NCBI RefSeq assembly: GCF_010682105.1
Contig: NZ_JAAGWH010000050.1
Location: forward strand, 1-43,319
DNA from: Modestobacter muralis
Lineage (GTDB): Bacteria > Actinomycetota > Actinomycetes > Mycobacteriales > Geodermatophilaceae
Direction: 5' to 3'
Length of the DNA stretch: 43,319 nt
The notes under the pieces were generated by a model that saw nothing but the letters and a program-made list of their open reading frames with translations, was not told where the DNA came from and did not search any database. Below are positions 30,568 through 39,819 of the stretch, one piece after another. Position 1 is the first letter of the stretch. Every line of letters starts with the position of its first letter. The translations under genes and the position numbers were made by a program.

Positions 30568-31404
30568 TCAGGCAGGGACGACGTCGGTGGTGAGCGCGAG
30601 CTCCCGGCCGGCCTCGATGTCGACGGTGAGCGCCTGGACCGCCGCCTGCGCCAGCCCGTGGGAGTCCGAGCCCAGCAGCTGGTGCAGCGGGGCGTCGCCG
30701 GCCGCCACGAGCGCGATGACCGCCGCCGCAGCCCGCACCGGGTCGCCCAGCTGGGTGCCGGGCATCGCCTGGTGCGCCCGGGTCATCTCGCGGACGGCCT
30801 CGTAGCCGCTCCGCGGCACGGTCGGCAGGCCCAGCGAGCCGGCCGTGAGGAAGTCCGTCCGCAGGTAGCCGGGCTCGACCAGGTTGACCCGGATGCCGTG
30901 GTCGGCGACCTCGGCCGCGAGCGACCCCGTGAGCCCCTCCAGCGCGTACTTGCCGGCGCAGTAGAGCCCCCAGCCGGGGAACGTGGTCAGGCCCAGGATC
31001 GACGAGACGTTGACGACGTGGCCGCTGCGGGCCGCGCGGAACAGCGGCAGCACCGCCCGCAGCACGTTCCAGACGCCGAAGACCTGGACGTCGAACATCT
31101 CGCGCGCCTCGGCGTCGGTGACCTCCTCGACGGCGGCCAGGAACCCGTAGCCGGCGTTGTTGACCACGACGTCGAGCCCGCCGAACCGCTCGGTGGTGGC
31201 CCGGACGGCGTCGTCCACGGCGGAGGCGTCGGTGAGGTCGAGCGTGACGGCGAGCAGCCGGGAGGTGTCGACGTCGCCGAGGGCGGCGGTGAGCCGTTCG
31301 GCGGAGCGGGTGGTCGCGGTGACGTCCTCGCCGCGCTCGAGCAGCTGGCGGACGAGCTCGAGGCCGAGGCCGCGGGACGTGCCGGTGACGAACCAGGTGG
31401 ACAC
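30568..31404 (-). CDS. Short-chain dehydrogenase/reductase (classical SDR)
   Basis: 278 aa from the GTG at 31404, which has GAGGAG six bases upstream; the ATG at 31443 would put this ribosome site inside the gene. Cofactor loop 'WFVTGTSRGLGLELVRQLL', 'VVNNAGYGF', catalytic Ser in 'GHVVNVSSILGL' and Tyr-x3-Lys in 'LYCAGKYALEGL'. Arg after 'TGTS' favours NADP(H). Substrate unknown. It is divergent from a MmyB-type regulator across 156 bp that contains inverted repeats, so it is a likely target of that regulator. Confidence 0.9.
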   Translation of the reverse strand: MSTWFVTGTSRGLGLELVRQLLERGEDVTATTRSAERLTAALGDVDTSRLLAVTLDLTDASAVDDAVRATTERFGGLDVVVNNAGYGFLAAVEEVTDAEAREMFDVQVFGVWNVLRAVLPLFRAARSGHVVNVSSILGLTTFPGWGLYCAGKYALEGLTGSLAAEVADHGIRVNLVEPGYLRTDFLTAGSLGLPTVPRSGYEAVREMTRAHQAMPGTQLGDPVRAAAAVIALVAAGDAPLHQLLGSDSHGLAQAAVQALTVDIEAGRELALTTDVVPA

Positions 31405-31480
31405 GGTGTTCTCCTCTACGTGGTGGACCGGGGTCCCCTCCACCCTCCGGCCGCGCCGGGGCGCTCGGGGCCGCTCAGCT

Positions 31481-31529
31481 GGTCCTCCGGACCCTGGTCC
31501 GCGCCCGCCTGGGACTCAGCGACCCAGGC
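31481..31529. promoter_or_regulatory. Possible operators between the SDR and MmyB-type regulator genes
   Basis: Two inverted repeats: GGTCC-TCC-GGACC (31481-31493, continued by GGTCC at 31496-31500) and GCCTGGG-N9-CCCAGGC (31507-31529). The second ends 19 bp before the -10 of the regulator gene, over its -35 region, as expected for autorepression. Confidence 0.45.
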
Positions 31530-31548
31530 TGGGCACGCGTCGTCCTGC

Positions 31549-31554
31549 CACGAT
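31549..31554 (+). promoter_or_regulatory. -10 box of the MmyB-type regulator gene, leaderless
   Basis: CACGAT, six bases before the GTG at 31561. Confidence 0.5.
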
Positions 31555-31560
31555 GACAGG

Positions 31561-32418
31561 GTGACCGCCGCCAACCAGGAGCTTGCCGACTTCCTCCGCC
31601 GGGCGCGGGCCGCCGTCGACCCCGCACGCGCCGGACTGCCCGCCGACGGGCGCGTCCGCCGGGTGCCGGGGCTGCGCCGCGAGGAGGTCTCGCTGCTCGC
31701 CGGGGTCTCGACCGACTGGTACACGCGCCTGGAGCAGGGGCGGCGGATCACCCCCTCGGACGGCGTCCTGGACGCCGTCGCCCGCGCCCTGGACCTCGAC
31801 GCCGCCGGCCGGGCCCACCTCGGCCACCTGGTCGGTGCACCCGGCGGCCGCGGTGCCCGGGGCGCGGCCCCGGCCCAGCGCACGCGGCCCGGGCTGCGCC
31901 AGCTGATGGACTCCCTCGACGGCCAGCCGGCACTGCTGCTGGGCCGGCGGACCGACGTGCTGGCCGGCAACCGGATGGCCGCCGCGCTGTTCACCGACTT
32001 CGACCGGCTGCCGGCGCGCGAGCGGAACTACGCGCGGTGGGTGTTCGACACCGACGAGGCCCGCGCGCTGTTCCTGGACTGGGAGGTGCAGGCGCGCGCG
32101 GTGGTGGAGAACCTGCGGCTGGAGGTCGGCACCGACCCCGGCGACCGCCGCGCGGCGGAGCTGGTGGCCGAGCTGTCGGCGGCGAGTCCTGAGTTCCGCC
32201 GCTGGTGGGCCGAGCACCGGGTGCACCAGCGCACGCACGGGTCCAAGCGGTTGCGGCACGCGATCGTCGGCGAGCTGACCGTGGACTACGAGACGCTGAC
32301 CATGCCCGGCGACCCGGGCCAGACGCTGTTCGTCTACTCCGCGCCGGCGGGCACGGCCTCCCGGGAGGCGCTGGACCTGCTGGCCAGCTGGTCGCTGACC
32401 AGCCGTCCTCGCGTCTAG
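31561..32418 (+). CDS. Helix-turn-helix regulator with MmyB-like ligand domain
   Basis: 285 aa, GTG start. Residues ~5-85 are an XRE-type HTH ('VPGLRREEVSLLAGVSTDWY' with 'TRLEQGRRITPS'). Residues ~110-285 match the MmyB ligand-binding domain: 'LLGRRTDVLAGNRMAAALF', 'NYARWVFDTDEARALFLDWE', 'SPEFRRWWAEHRVH', 'KRLRHAIVGELTVDYETL'. Such domains bind fatty-acid-like ligands in described members. The divergent SDR is its probable target; the regulator and SDR pairing is common in actinobacteria. Confidence 0.9.
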   Translation: MTAANQELADFLRRARAAVDPARAGLPADGRVRRVPGLRREEVSLLAGVSTDWYTRLEQGRRITPSDGVLDAVARALDLDAAGRAHLGHLVGAPGGRGARGAAPAQRTRPGLRQLMDSLDGQPALLLGRRTDVLAGNRMAAALFTDFDRLPARERNYARWVFDTDEARALFLDWEVQARAVVENLRLEVGTDPGDRRAAELVAELSAASPEFRRWWAEHRVHQRTHGSKRLRHAIVGELTVDYETLTMPGDPGQTLFVYSAPAGTASREALDLLASWSLTSRPRV

Positions 32419-32486
32419 GAGGACCCCCTCGCCCCCCACCACTCGCAGGCTCGTGGCGGGCCCCTACGAAGGCGCCGAAGGGCCCG
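32419..32486 (+). repeat. Stop-proximal hairpin repeat, copy 5
   Basis: Begins at the first base after the regulator stop with GAGGACCCCCTCG, core CCCCCCACCACTCGCAGG, then CGTGGCGGGCCCC. The right arm is longer and altered (GCCGAAGGGCC at 32473-32483). Orientation is plus, matching its upstream gene. Confidence 0.8.
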
Positions 32487-32495
32487 GCGGAAGAC

Positions 32496-33488
32496 CTAGA
32501 AGCCCCGGTAGTTCGTCGGGGCCATCCGCGGGCCGCGCTTGGGCGGCATGCTCCCGCCGATGCCCAGCAGGCGCACCACCCGCTGCCGGTGCCCGCGCCA
32601 GGGCTCGAGCAGCTCCAGCATCCCCGCGTCGTCGGTCTTGCGGCCGGCCAGCGACCAGCCGACCAGGTTCTTCAGGTGGTAGTCGCCGACGCTGACCTCG
32701 TCGGGGCAGCCCAGCGCGCGCTGGACCACCTCGGCGGCGGTCCACACCCCGATGCCCGGCACCGACTGCAGCCGGCGGCGCAGCAGCGCGCAGTCGTCCT
32801 CGTGGTCACGCATCTCGGTGACCTCCAGCCGGGAGGCCACCGAGGCCACCGCCCGCAGCGCGCGGCGGCGGGCGCCGTCCAGGCCGCAGGCGTGCCACTG
32901 CCAGTCGGTGACCGCCAGCACCCGCTCGGGCGAGGGCAGCACCCGCATCCCCTCCGGTGCCGGACCGGGCGCGGGCTCCCCGGCCAGCCGCAGCAGCTCC
33001 CGCCAGGTGCGGTGCGCCTCGATGCCGGTGACCTTCTGCTCCAGGACGGCGGGCAGCAGGGCGTCCCACACCCGCCCGGTGCTGCCCAGCCGCAGCCACG
33101 GGGTGCTGCGGTGCAGCCGCTCCACCAGCGGGTGGGCGGCGGCGTCGAAGCCGTCGACGCAGTCCTCGGCGCCCAGCCAGCGGGCCGCGGTCGCCCCGGC
33201 CCAGTCGGCTCCCGGCCCCCACGCCTCCACCCGCACCGCGGTGGCGCCGCCGGACAGCCGCACGGTGGCCGGGCCGTCGGGGGTGCTCGTCGTCCGCCAG
33301 ACGCCGTCCTCGGCCATCCGCAGCGTCGGGTCGCCGGTGCCGCGCCGGTCCCGGGACAGGATGCGGCGCACGTCGATCGGCCAGTCCGGCGTGAAGACGG
33401 CGTCGTGACCGTCATCGAGCAGTTGGCCGCCCTTCAGGGGCCCGCGCTGAGCTTGCGAAGCGTGGGGGGAAGGGTGGTCCTTCATCAC
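32496..33488 (-). CDS. AlkA-like DNA-3-methyladenine glycosylase (HhH-GPD)
   Basis: Up to 330 aa. An N-terminal domain ('FTPDWPIDVRRILSRDRRG', 'PTLRMAEDGVWRTTSTPDGP') is followed by HhH-GPD: 'LEQKVTGIEAHRTWRELL' and the hairpin 'LQSVPGIGVWTAAEVVQRAL', with the catalytic Asp in 'VSVGDYHLKNLVGW'. These enzymes excise alkylated bases. The ATGs at 33488 and 33485 overlap the SDR stop (ATGATGA), which suggests coupling. If they are used, the first ~25 residues are encoded by hairpin repeat copy 6 and are not conserved. The next in-frame start (GTG before 'RRILS') would trim the domain edge. The start is thus unsure; the function is well supported. Confidence 0.85.
   Translation of the reverse strand: MMKDHPSPHASQAQRGPLKGGQLLDDGHDAVFTPDWPIDVRRILSRDRRGTGDPTLRMAEDGVWRTTSTPDGPATVRLSGGATAVRVEAWGPGADWAGATAARWLGAEDCVDGFDAAAHPLVERLHRSTPWLRLGSTGRVWDALLPAVLEQKVTGIEAHRTWRELLRLAGEPAPGPAPEGMRVLPSPERVLAVTDWQWHACGLDGARRRALRAVASVASRLEVTEMRDHEDDCALLRRRLQSVPGIGVWTAAEVVQRALGCPDEVSVGDYHLKNLVGWSLAGRKTDDAGMLELLEPWRGHRQRVVRLLGIGGSMPPKRGPRMAPTNYRGF
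33425..33483 (-). repeat. Stop-proximal hairpin repeat, copy 6
   Basis: Arms GGCCGCCCTTC (33425-33435) and GAAGGGTGGTCC (33469-33480), with core CCCGCGCTGAGCTTGCGAAG. It follows the stop of the SDR at 33485 and lies within the possible 5' coding part of the glycosylase. Confidence 0.75.
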
Positions 33489-34255
33489 TTGGGCGCCATC
33501 CGCAGGGCACCGTCCATCCGGATGACCTCGCCGTTGAGGTAGTCGTGCCGGATGACGTCCAGCGCGAGCTCGGCGTAGTCCTCGGGGCGGGCCAGCCGCT
33601 TCGGGAACGGGATGCCCGCCGCCAGGCTCGCCTGGGCGGCCTCGGGCAGCCCGGCGACCATCGGGGTGTCGACCAGGCCGGGCGCGATGGTGCAGACCCG
33701 GACGCCCACCGAGGACAGGTCACGCGCGGCGGGCAGGGTCAGGCCCACGACGCCGCCCTTGCTCGCGGCGTAGGCGACCTGACCGATCTGGCCCTCGTAG
33801 GCGGCCACCGAGGCGGTGTTCAGCACGATCCCGCGGGAGCCGTCGGCGGAGGGCTCGGTGCGGGCCATCGCCGCCGCCGCAAGCCGCAGCACGTTGAAGG
33901 TGCCGACCAGGTTGACCATCACGGTGCGGGTGAAGTCGGGCAGCTCGTGCGGCGCCCCGTCGCGGGTGAGCGTGCGCCCGACCCAGGCGATGCCGGCACA
34001 GTTCACCGCGATCCGCAGCGGCCGGCCCTTGCCCGTGGCCTCGTCGACCGCGGCCTGCACCGACGCCTCGTCGGTGACGTCGGTGCGGACGAACGTGGTG
34101 TCCCCGCCGAGCTCCGCGGCCAGCGCGGTGCCCAGCTCCTCCTGCAGGTCCAGGATCGTGACCGCCACCCCGGCTGCGGTGAGTGCGCGGGTGGTGGCGG
34201 CGCCGAGCCCGGAGGCCCCACCGGTGACGACAGCGGCGACAGCGAGGTCCTTCAT
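33485..34255 (-). CDS. SDR oxidoreductase, 3-hydroxyacyl-CoA dehydrogenase type
   Basis: 256 aa from the ATG at 34255 ('MKDLAVAAVVTGGASGLGAA'), supported by TACCGT seven bases upstream. Cofactor loop 'TGGASGLGAATTRAL' with Asp in 'VTILDLQEELG' (NAD preference), 'NCAGIAW', catalytic Ser in 'IVLNTASVAAYEGQIGQVAY', Tyr-x3-Lys 'YAASKGG', and end 'ALDVIRHDYLNGEVIRMDGA'. It resembles HSD17B10-like dehydrogenases of fatty-acid or branched-chain oxidation; the real substrate is unknown. The glycosylase follows with an ATGA overlap. Confidence 0.88.
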   Translation of the reverse strand: MKDLAVAAVVTGGASGLGAATTRALTAAGVAVTILDLQEELGTALAAELGGDTTFVRTDVTDEASVQAAVDEATGKGRPLRIAVNCAGIAWVGRTLTRDGAPHELPDFTRTVMVNLVGTFNVLRLAAAAMARTEPSADGSRGIVLNTASVAAYEGQIGQVAYAASKGGVVGLTLPAARDLSSVGVRVCTIAPGLVDTPMVAGLPEAAQASLAAGIPFPKRLARPEDYAELALDVIRHDYLNGEVIRMDGALRMAPK

Positions 34256-34262
34256 GCCGGTC

Positions 34263-34268
34263 ACGGTA
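34263..34268 (-). promoter_or_regulatory. -10 box of the SDR-glycosylase unit, leaderless
   Basis: TACCGT on the minus strand, seven bases before the ATG at 34255. Confidence 0.5.
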
Positions 34269-34279
34269 ACCCGCGCCAC

Positions 34280-34325
34280 GGCCCCCTTCCAGGAGCCCGC
34301 CCCGAGCCTGCGAGGGGCGGGGTCA
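34280..34325 (-). repeat. Stop-proximal hairpin repeat, copy 7 (half copy)
   Basis: GGCCCCCTTCCAGGAGCCCG, then CCCCGAGCCTGCGAGGGGCGGGG, with the gene-proximal arm missing. It adjoins copy 8 directly, so the two are in tandem and copy 7 appears truncated. Confidence 0.7.
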
Positions 34326-34383
34326 GGCCCCCGTGCAGGGGCCCGCCGCGAGCTCGCGAGTGGTGGGGGGCAGGGGGTCCTTC
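34326..34383 (-). repeat. Stop-proximal hairpin repeat, copy 8
   Basis: The fullest copy: GGCCCCCGTGCAGGGGCCCG, then CCGCGAGCTCGCGAGTGGTG, then GGGGGCAGGGGGTCCTTC. CGAGCTCG in the centre is a palindrome. It lies 8 bp from the manC stop. Confidence 0.85.
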
Positions 34384-34391
34384 GACCGCCG

Positions 34392-35489
34392 TCAGGCGAA
34401 CCGCGGCCCGAACTGCGCCTCGACCGCCGCGAGGAGCGCCTTGACCCGCTCGGCGTCGCCGACCGGGCAGACCATCGTCACGTCGGCGGTGTGCACCACG
34501 ACGCTGTCGCGCACCCCCACGAGCGCGATCACGTGGTCGGGGTCGTCGGAGAGCACCACGTTGCCCGAGCTGTCCAGCAGCACGGTGAGCCCACGGGTGG
34601 CGTTGCCGGCCTCGTCGAGGTCGAGCGTGTGCGCCAGCGCCGGCCACGAGCCGACGTCCAGCCAGTCGACGTCGAGGTCGACGACGACGACGCGGCCGGC
34701 CTCGGCGGCCGCGGGCTCCAGCACGGCGTAGTCGACGCTGATCTTCGGCAGCGTCGGGAAGACCTCGGCCAGGACGGCGTCCCGCTCCGGGCCGGCGGGC
34801 GCGGCGACGATCCGGTCCAGTCCGGCGGCCGAGGCCGGCAGGTGCTCGGCGAGTGCGTCGAGCACCGTCCGGGCCCGCCAGACGAACATGCCGGAGTTCC
34901 ACACGTACCCACCGCTGGCCAGGTAGCCCTCGGCGGTGGCCCGGTCGGGCTTCTCGCGGAACGAGGCCGCCTCGGCGGCACCCGGCACCTCGGTCGGCGC
35001 GCCCTTCTGCACGTAGCCGAAGCCGGTGGCCGGCGAGGTCGGGGTCACCCCCAGGGTCACCAGCGCCCGGGGGCGGACGGCGAGGACGTCGTAGGCGGTG
35101 GTCAGCGCGGCGGCGAACTCGGCCACCGGGCGGATGACGTGGTCGGCGCTGACCACCGCGAGCTCGGCGTCGGGGTCGACGTCGGCCACCAGGGCGGCGG
35201 CGAGCCCCACGGCGTTGGCGGTGTCCCGGGCCACGGGCTCGAGCACCAGCCGGTCCGGGCACAGCCGGGGCAGCGCGGCCCGGACGTCGTCGGCGTAGCG
35301 CGCCGCCGTGCAGACCCAGATCTGCTCGGCCGGGAGCACTGCCTCCAGCCGGGTGAACGCCTCGGCCAGCAGGCTGTGCGCACCGGTCTCGTCGGAGACG
35401 ACGTCCAGGAGCTGCTTGGGTCGTGCCTGCCGGGACAGCGGCCAGAGCCTGGTCCCCGAACCGCCCGCCATGATCACCGCGTGCCGCAC
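34392..35489 (-). CDS. manC: Mannose-1-phosphate guanylyltransferase
   Basis: 365 aa from the GTG at 35489 ('RHAVIMAGGSGTRLWPLSRQ' follows), with GGAG eight bases upstream; the frame to 35540 runs into the preceding gene. It makes GDP-mannose. Signatures: 'GGSGTRLWPLSRQARPKQLL', 'VVSADHVIRPVAEFAAAL', 'FVEK'-like 'SFREKPDRATAEGYLASG', 'WNSGMFVWRA', and 'ISVDYAVLEPA'. No isomerase domain is fused, so ManA is needed. The gene starts 13 bp after the rhamnosyltransferase stop; the same pair is Rv3265c-Rv3264c in M. tuberculosis. Confidence 0.95.
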   Translation of the reverse strand: MRHAVIMAGGSGTRLWPLSRQARPKQLLDVVSDETGAHSLLAEAFTRLEAVLPAEQIWVCTAARYADDVRAALPRLCPDRLVLEPVARDTANAVGLAAALVADVDPDAELAVVSADHVIRPVAEFAAALTTAYDVLAVRPRALVTLGVTPTSPATGFGYVQKGAPTEVPGAAEAASFREKPDRATAEGYLASGGYVWNSGMFVWRARTVLDALAEHLPASAAGLDRIVAAPAGPERDAVLAEVFPTLPKISVDYAVLEPAAAEAGRVVVVDLDVDWLDVGSWPALAHTLDLDEAGNATRGLTVLLDSSGNVVLSDDPDHVIALVGVRDSVVVHTADVTMVCPVGDAERVKALLAAVEAQFGPRFA

Positions 35490-35502
35490 AGCCGTGCCTC
35501 CC

Positions 35503-36399
35503 TCAGTCCAGCTCGTCGGCGCCGCGCTGGAACCGGGCACCGGCGGCCACGCGGCCGCTGACGTACGAGATCAGCACGCGCAGCCCGAGACCGACACGGA
35601 GCACCCCCCGAAGGGGTGCGTTTGCGACCCCCGGGTGCTCGGCGGACAGGTAGCGCAGCGCGCTGGCGTGGTGCGCCTTCTGCATCCGGTGCGGGGAGCG
35701 CCGGGTGGCGTGCCCGCCCTCGTGCACCACGACCGCGGACGGCACGTAGACGTTGAGGTACCCCTTCCGGCCCAGTCGGGCGGCCAGGTCGACGTCCTCG
35801 AAGTACATGAAGTAGCCGGGGTCGAAGCCGCCGACGGAGTGGAAGGCGGCCAGGTCGACCAGGAAGCAGGAGCCCGACAGCCACCCGGCCGGGCGCTCAC
35901 GGGGGGCCTCGCGCTCGCGGCGGTAGCGCGCCGTCCACGGGTTGCCGGCCCAGGCCCAGCCGAGCAGGGCGTGCCCGATGCCGGTGGACAGCCGGGGCAG
36001 GTCGCGGGCGGAGGGGTACAGCTCGCCCTCGGGCGTCAGGATCGCCGGGCCGAGGGTCGCCGCCCGCGGCCAGCGGGCGGCGGCGGCCAGCAGCTCGTCG
36101 ACCGCGCCGGGCTCGAAGCGGACGTCGGGGTTGGACACCAGCGCCCATCCCTCGGTCACGTCGGCCAGCCCGGCGTTCACCGCGGCGCCGTAGCCGATGT
36201 TGCCGCCGGTCGGGAGCAGCCGGACGTGGTCATGGGCCGCGCTCACCCGCTCCGGGGCGCCGTCGGTCGAGCCGTTGTCGGCCAGCACCACGTCGGTGGG
36301 CCCGGTGGTGGCCTCGGCCAGGGACTCGACGAACCCGTCCAGGGCGGTGCCGGGTGAGTAGGTGACGGCGACGACGCGCAACAGAGAGGGGGCGACCAC
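35503..36399 (-). CDS. wbbL: GT2 rhamnosyltransferase, WbbL type
   Basis: 298 aa, GTG start with TAGGGT six bases upstream. GT-A fold family 2: 'VVAVTYSPGTALDGFVESL', 'VVLADNGSTDGAPERV', metal motif in 'ALVSNPDVRFEPGAVDELL', 'LSGSCFLVDLAAFHSVGGFD' and acceptor-side 'GYFMYFEDVDLAARLGRKGY'. Mycobacterial WbbL adds L-rhamnose to GlcNAc-PP-decaprenol, making the linker of arabinogalactan. The neighbouring rhamnose, manC and galactan genes support the same role. Other dTDP-rhamnose transferases would look alike. Confidence 0.87.
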   Translation of the reverse strand: MVAPSLLRVVAVTYSPGTALDGFVESLAEATTGPTDVVLADNGSTDGAPERVSAAHDHVRLLPTGGNIGYGAAVNAGLADVTEGWALVSNPDVRFEPGAVDELLAAAARWPRAATLGPAILTPEGELYPSARDLPRLSTGIGHALLGWAWAGNPWTARYRREREAPRERPAGWLSGSCFLVDLAAFHSVGGFDPGYFMYFEDVDLAARLGRKGYLNVYVPSAVVVHEGGHATRRSPHRMQKAHHASALRYLSAEHPGVANAPLRGVLRVGLGLRVLISYVSGRVAAGARFQRGADELD

Positions 36400-36405
36400 G
36401 CACCG

Positions 36406-36411
36406 ACCCTA
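36406..36411 (-). promoter_or_regulatory. -10 box of wbbL-manC, leaderless
   Basis: TAGGGT on the minus strand, six bases before the GTG at 36399. The 182-bp gap to glf also holds a small GGCGCC hairpin (36441-36458). Confidence 0.5.
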
Positions 36412-36506
36412 GGCACTGCTCCCCCGCGCCGCCTCGGACGGCGCCCGGCAGGGCGCCGGACGAGGTCCGGACGGGCCCCGCGCCGGGGTGCGTGGGGCCG
36501 ATGTGA

Positions 36507-37769
<1,263 letters not shown>

Positions 37770-37774
37770 CCCCC

Positions 37775-39751
37775 ATGACGACGACCGAAGCCGCACAGTC
37801 GGCAGCACAGCCCGAGGAGGCCCCCGTCTCCCCGGAGGTGGTCAGCGAGCCTGCCGCGGCCGACCTGGTCCCGCACAAGGCCGTCCACCTCCTGCAGCGG
37901 GTGCTCATGCCGCGCCCGGCCGACCAGCTGAAGGTGCGCAGCCTCTACCTGGACGAGGAGAACGCCGAGCGGGTCAAGCAGGACGGCCGCCACTCCGCCG
38001 CGATCGCGGCCGGCTCCGAGGTCTCCTTCGCCACCTACTTCAACGCCTTCCCGGCCAGCTACTGGCGCCGCTGGAGCGTGCTGCGCTCGGTGGTCCTGCA
38101 GGTCACCGTCGACGGCGCCTGCCGCATCGACGTCTACCGGTCCAAGGCCGACGGCGAGTCGATGCACGTCACCGGTGTCGCGCACGCCGGCGGTCAGCAG
38201 ACGCTGGAGTTCGAGCTGGACCTGGCGCCGTTCATCGACGGCGGCTGGTACTGGTTCGACGTCACCGCCGAGACCGACACCGTCGTCCGCGAGTCCGGCT
38301 GGTACGCCCCCCAGGCCCCCGTGGAGGAGCCGCGGCTGGCCATCGGCATCTGCACCTACAACCGCCCGGTCGACGCCCTGGCCGCCGCCAAGGCGCTGGT
38401 CGAGGACGACGCGGTGCTCGAGCGGCTGGCGCTGCTCACCATCGCCGACCAGGGCAACAACCACGTCAAGGACGCCGCCGGCTACGCCGACGTCAAGGCG
38501 GCGCTGGGCGACCGGCTGCACGTCATCGAGCAGCCCAACCTCGGCGGCAGCGGCGGGTTCGCCCGCACGATCCACGAGGCGTTCACCACCAGCGACGCCA
38601 CGCACGTGATCCTGCTCGACGACGACATCATGATCGAGCCGGACAGCATCCTGCGGGCCCGCGCCTTCGCCGCCTACACCAAGAGCCCGACGCTGGTCGG
38701 CGGGCAGATGCTGGCGCTGCAGAACCGCTCGGTGCTGCACAGCATGGGCGAGATCGTGGACCGGTCGAACTTCTTCTGGACCAACGCCCCGAACACCTAC
38801 TACCACCACGACTTCGGCAGCAAGACGCTGCGGGAGTCCCGCGACCTGCACCGGCGCATCGACGTCGACTACAACGGCTGGTGGATGTGCCTGATCCCCC
38901 GCGCCGTGGTCGAGAAGGTGGGCATGCCGCTGCCGGTCTTCATCAAGTGGGACGACGCCGAGTACGGCCTGCGCGCCTTCGCCGGCGGCTTCCCGACCGT
39001 GTCGCTGCCGGGCACCGCCATCTGGCACCTCTCCTGGGGTGACAAGGACGACGCCAGCGACTGGCAGGCCTACTTCCACATCCGCAACCGGCTCATCGCC
39101 GCGGCGCTGCACTCCCCCTACCGCCACGGCGGCAAGATGTTCCGGGAGATGATCAAGGCCGACATGCGGTTCCTGATCAACCTGCAGTACTCCACGGTCG
39201 AGCTGCACCACAAGGCCTACCGGGACTTCCTGGCCGGCCCGGAGAAGCTGTTCGCCGACATGCCCACCTCGGTGGTGCAGGCCCGCAAGGTGCGCACCAC
39301 GCACGCCGACGGCCAGGTGCTGGAGTCCTCCGCGGACCTGCCGCTGCCCTCGATGACCACCGCCAAGGCGCTGCGCTTCCGCCGGATCCCGGTGGGTGCC
39401 CGGTCGATCGGCTCCACGCTGGTCAAGGCGCTGGCGCACAACACCCGCCCGGTCGCCCCGGACAACGTGGAGACCCCGCAGCTGAACCTGGCGTTCCAGG
39501 ACGCCCAGTGGTTCCTGCTGTCCCGGCTCGACAGCGCGACCGTCGGCACCGCCGACGGCCGTGGGGTGACCTTCCGGCGCCGTGACCCGGCCACCTTCCG
39601 CCGGCTGGCCGCCACCTCGCTGCAGCTGCTGCGCCAGATGTCGACCGACTTCCCCGCCCTGTGCGAGCAGTACCGGGCCGCGGCCGGCGAGCTCACCTCC
39701 ATCGACCGCTGGACCGAGGCGTTCGACGAGTGGGGATACGAGCGCGTCTGA
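37775..39751 (+). CDS. glfT2: Galactofuranosyltransferase GlfT2
   Basis: 658 aa (M. tuberculosis GlfT2 is 637). It is a bifunctional polymerase that adds alternating beta-1,5 and beta-1,6 galactofuranose units. An N-terminal beta-barrel (about residues 35-180) precedes the GT-A domain ('RLAIGICTYNRPVDALAAAK'). Asp282-Asp284 form the metal motif in 'VILLDDDIMIEPD'; Trp392-Asp393-Asp394 the acceptor site in 'IKWDDAEYGLRAF'; His418 lies in 'IWHLSWGD'. A helical C-terminal domain follows. All key residues are present, so a polymerising enzyme is expected. It is the second gene of the glf operon. Confidence 0.95.
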   Translation: MTTTEAAQSAAQPEEAPVSPEVVSEPAAADLVPHKAVHLLQRVLMPRPADQLKVRSLYLDEENAERVKQDGRHSAAIAAGSEVSFATYFNAFPASYWRRWSVLRSVVLQVTVDGACRIDVYRSKADGESMHVTGVAHAGGQQTLEFELDLAPFIDGGWYWFDVTAETDTVVRESGWYAPQAPVEEPRLAIGICTYNRPVDALAAAKALVEDDAVLERLALLTIADQGNNHVKDAAGYADVKAALGDRLHVIEQPNLGGSGGFARTIHEAFTTSDATHVILLDDDIMIEPDSILRARAFAAYTKSPTLVGGQMLALQNRSVLHSMGEIVDRSNFFWTNAPNTYYHHDFGSKTLRESRDLHRRIDVDYNGWWMCLIPRAVVEKVGMPLPVFIKWDDAEYGLRAFAGGFPTVSLPGTAIWHLSWGDKDDASDWQAYFHIRNRLIAAALHSPYRHGGKMFREMIKADMRFLINLQYSTVELHHKAYRDFLAGPEKLFADMPTSVVQARKVRTTHADGQVLESSADLPLPSMTTAKALRFRRIPVGARSIGSTLVKALAHNTRPVAPDNVETPQLNLAFQDAQWFLLSRLDSATVGTADGRGVTFRRRDPATFRRLAATSLQLLRQMSTDFPALCEQYRAAAGELTSIDRWTEAFDEWGYERV

Positions 39752-39760
39752 CCCCGCACC

Positions 39761-39804
39761 GACGACTGAGGCCCCCGACCACACGGTCGGGGGCCTCAGT
39801 CGTC
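39761..39804 (+). terminator. Perfect 20-bp hairpin after glfT2
   Basis: Arms 39761-39780 and 39785-39804 are exact reverse complements with an ACAC loop, 9 bp after the stop. It is the longest spaced stem in the window. Confidence 0.9.
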
Positions 39805-39819
39805 CCAGGGAGGAGTACG

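Noticed and set aside
27010-32418. An 1802-codon open frame on the plus strand, plus other very long frames such as 2017-4227, 6697-9540 and 10855-13269.
   Set aside because: They lie opposite or out of frame with well-identified genes (rmlA, YfhO-like, secA, lpqB, ahcY). Long shadow frames are expected when third positions are almost all G or C.
32672-33415. Alternative minus-strand frame in the glycosylase, starting at an ATG ('MTVTTPSSRRTGRSTC'), possibly a frameshift.
   Set aside because: HhH-GPD motifs run unbroken in the 32496-33488 frame; the other frame has only Arg/Pro-rich shadow sequence.
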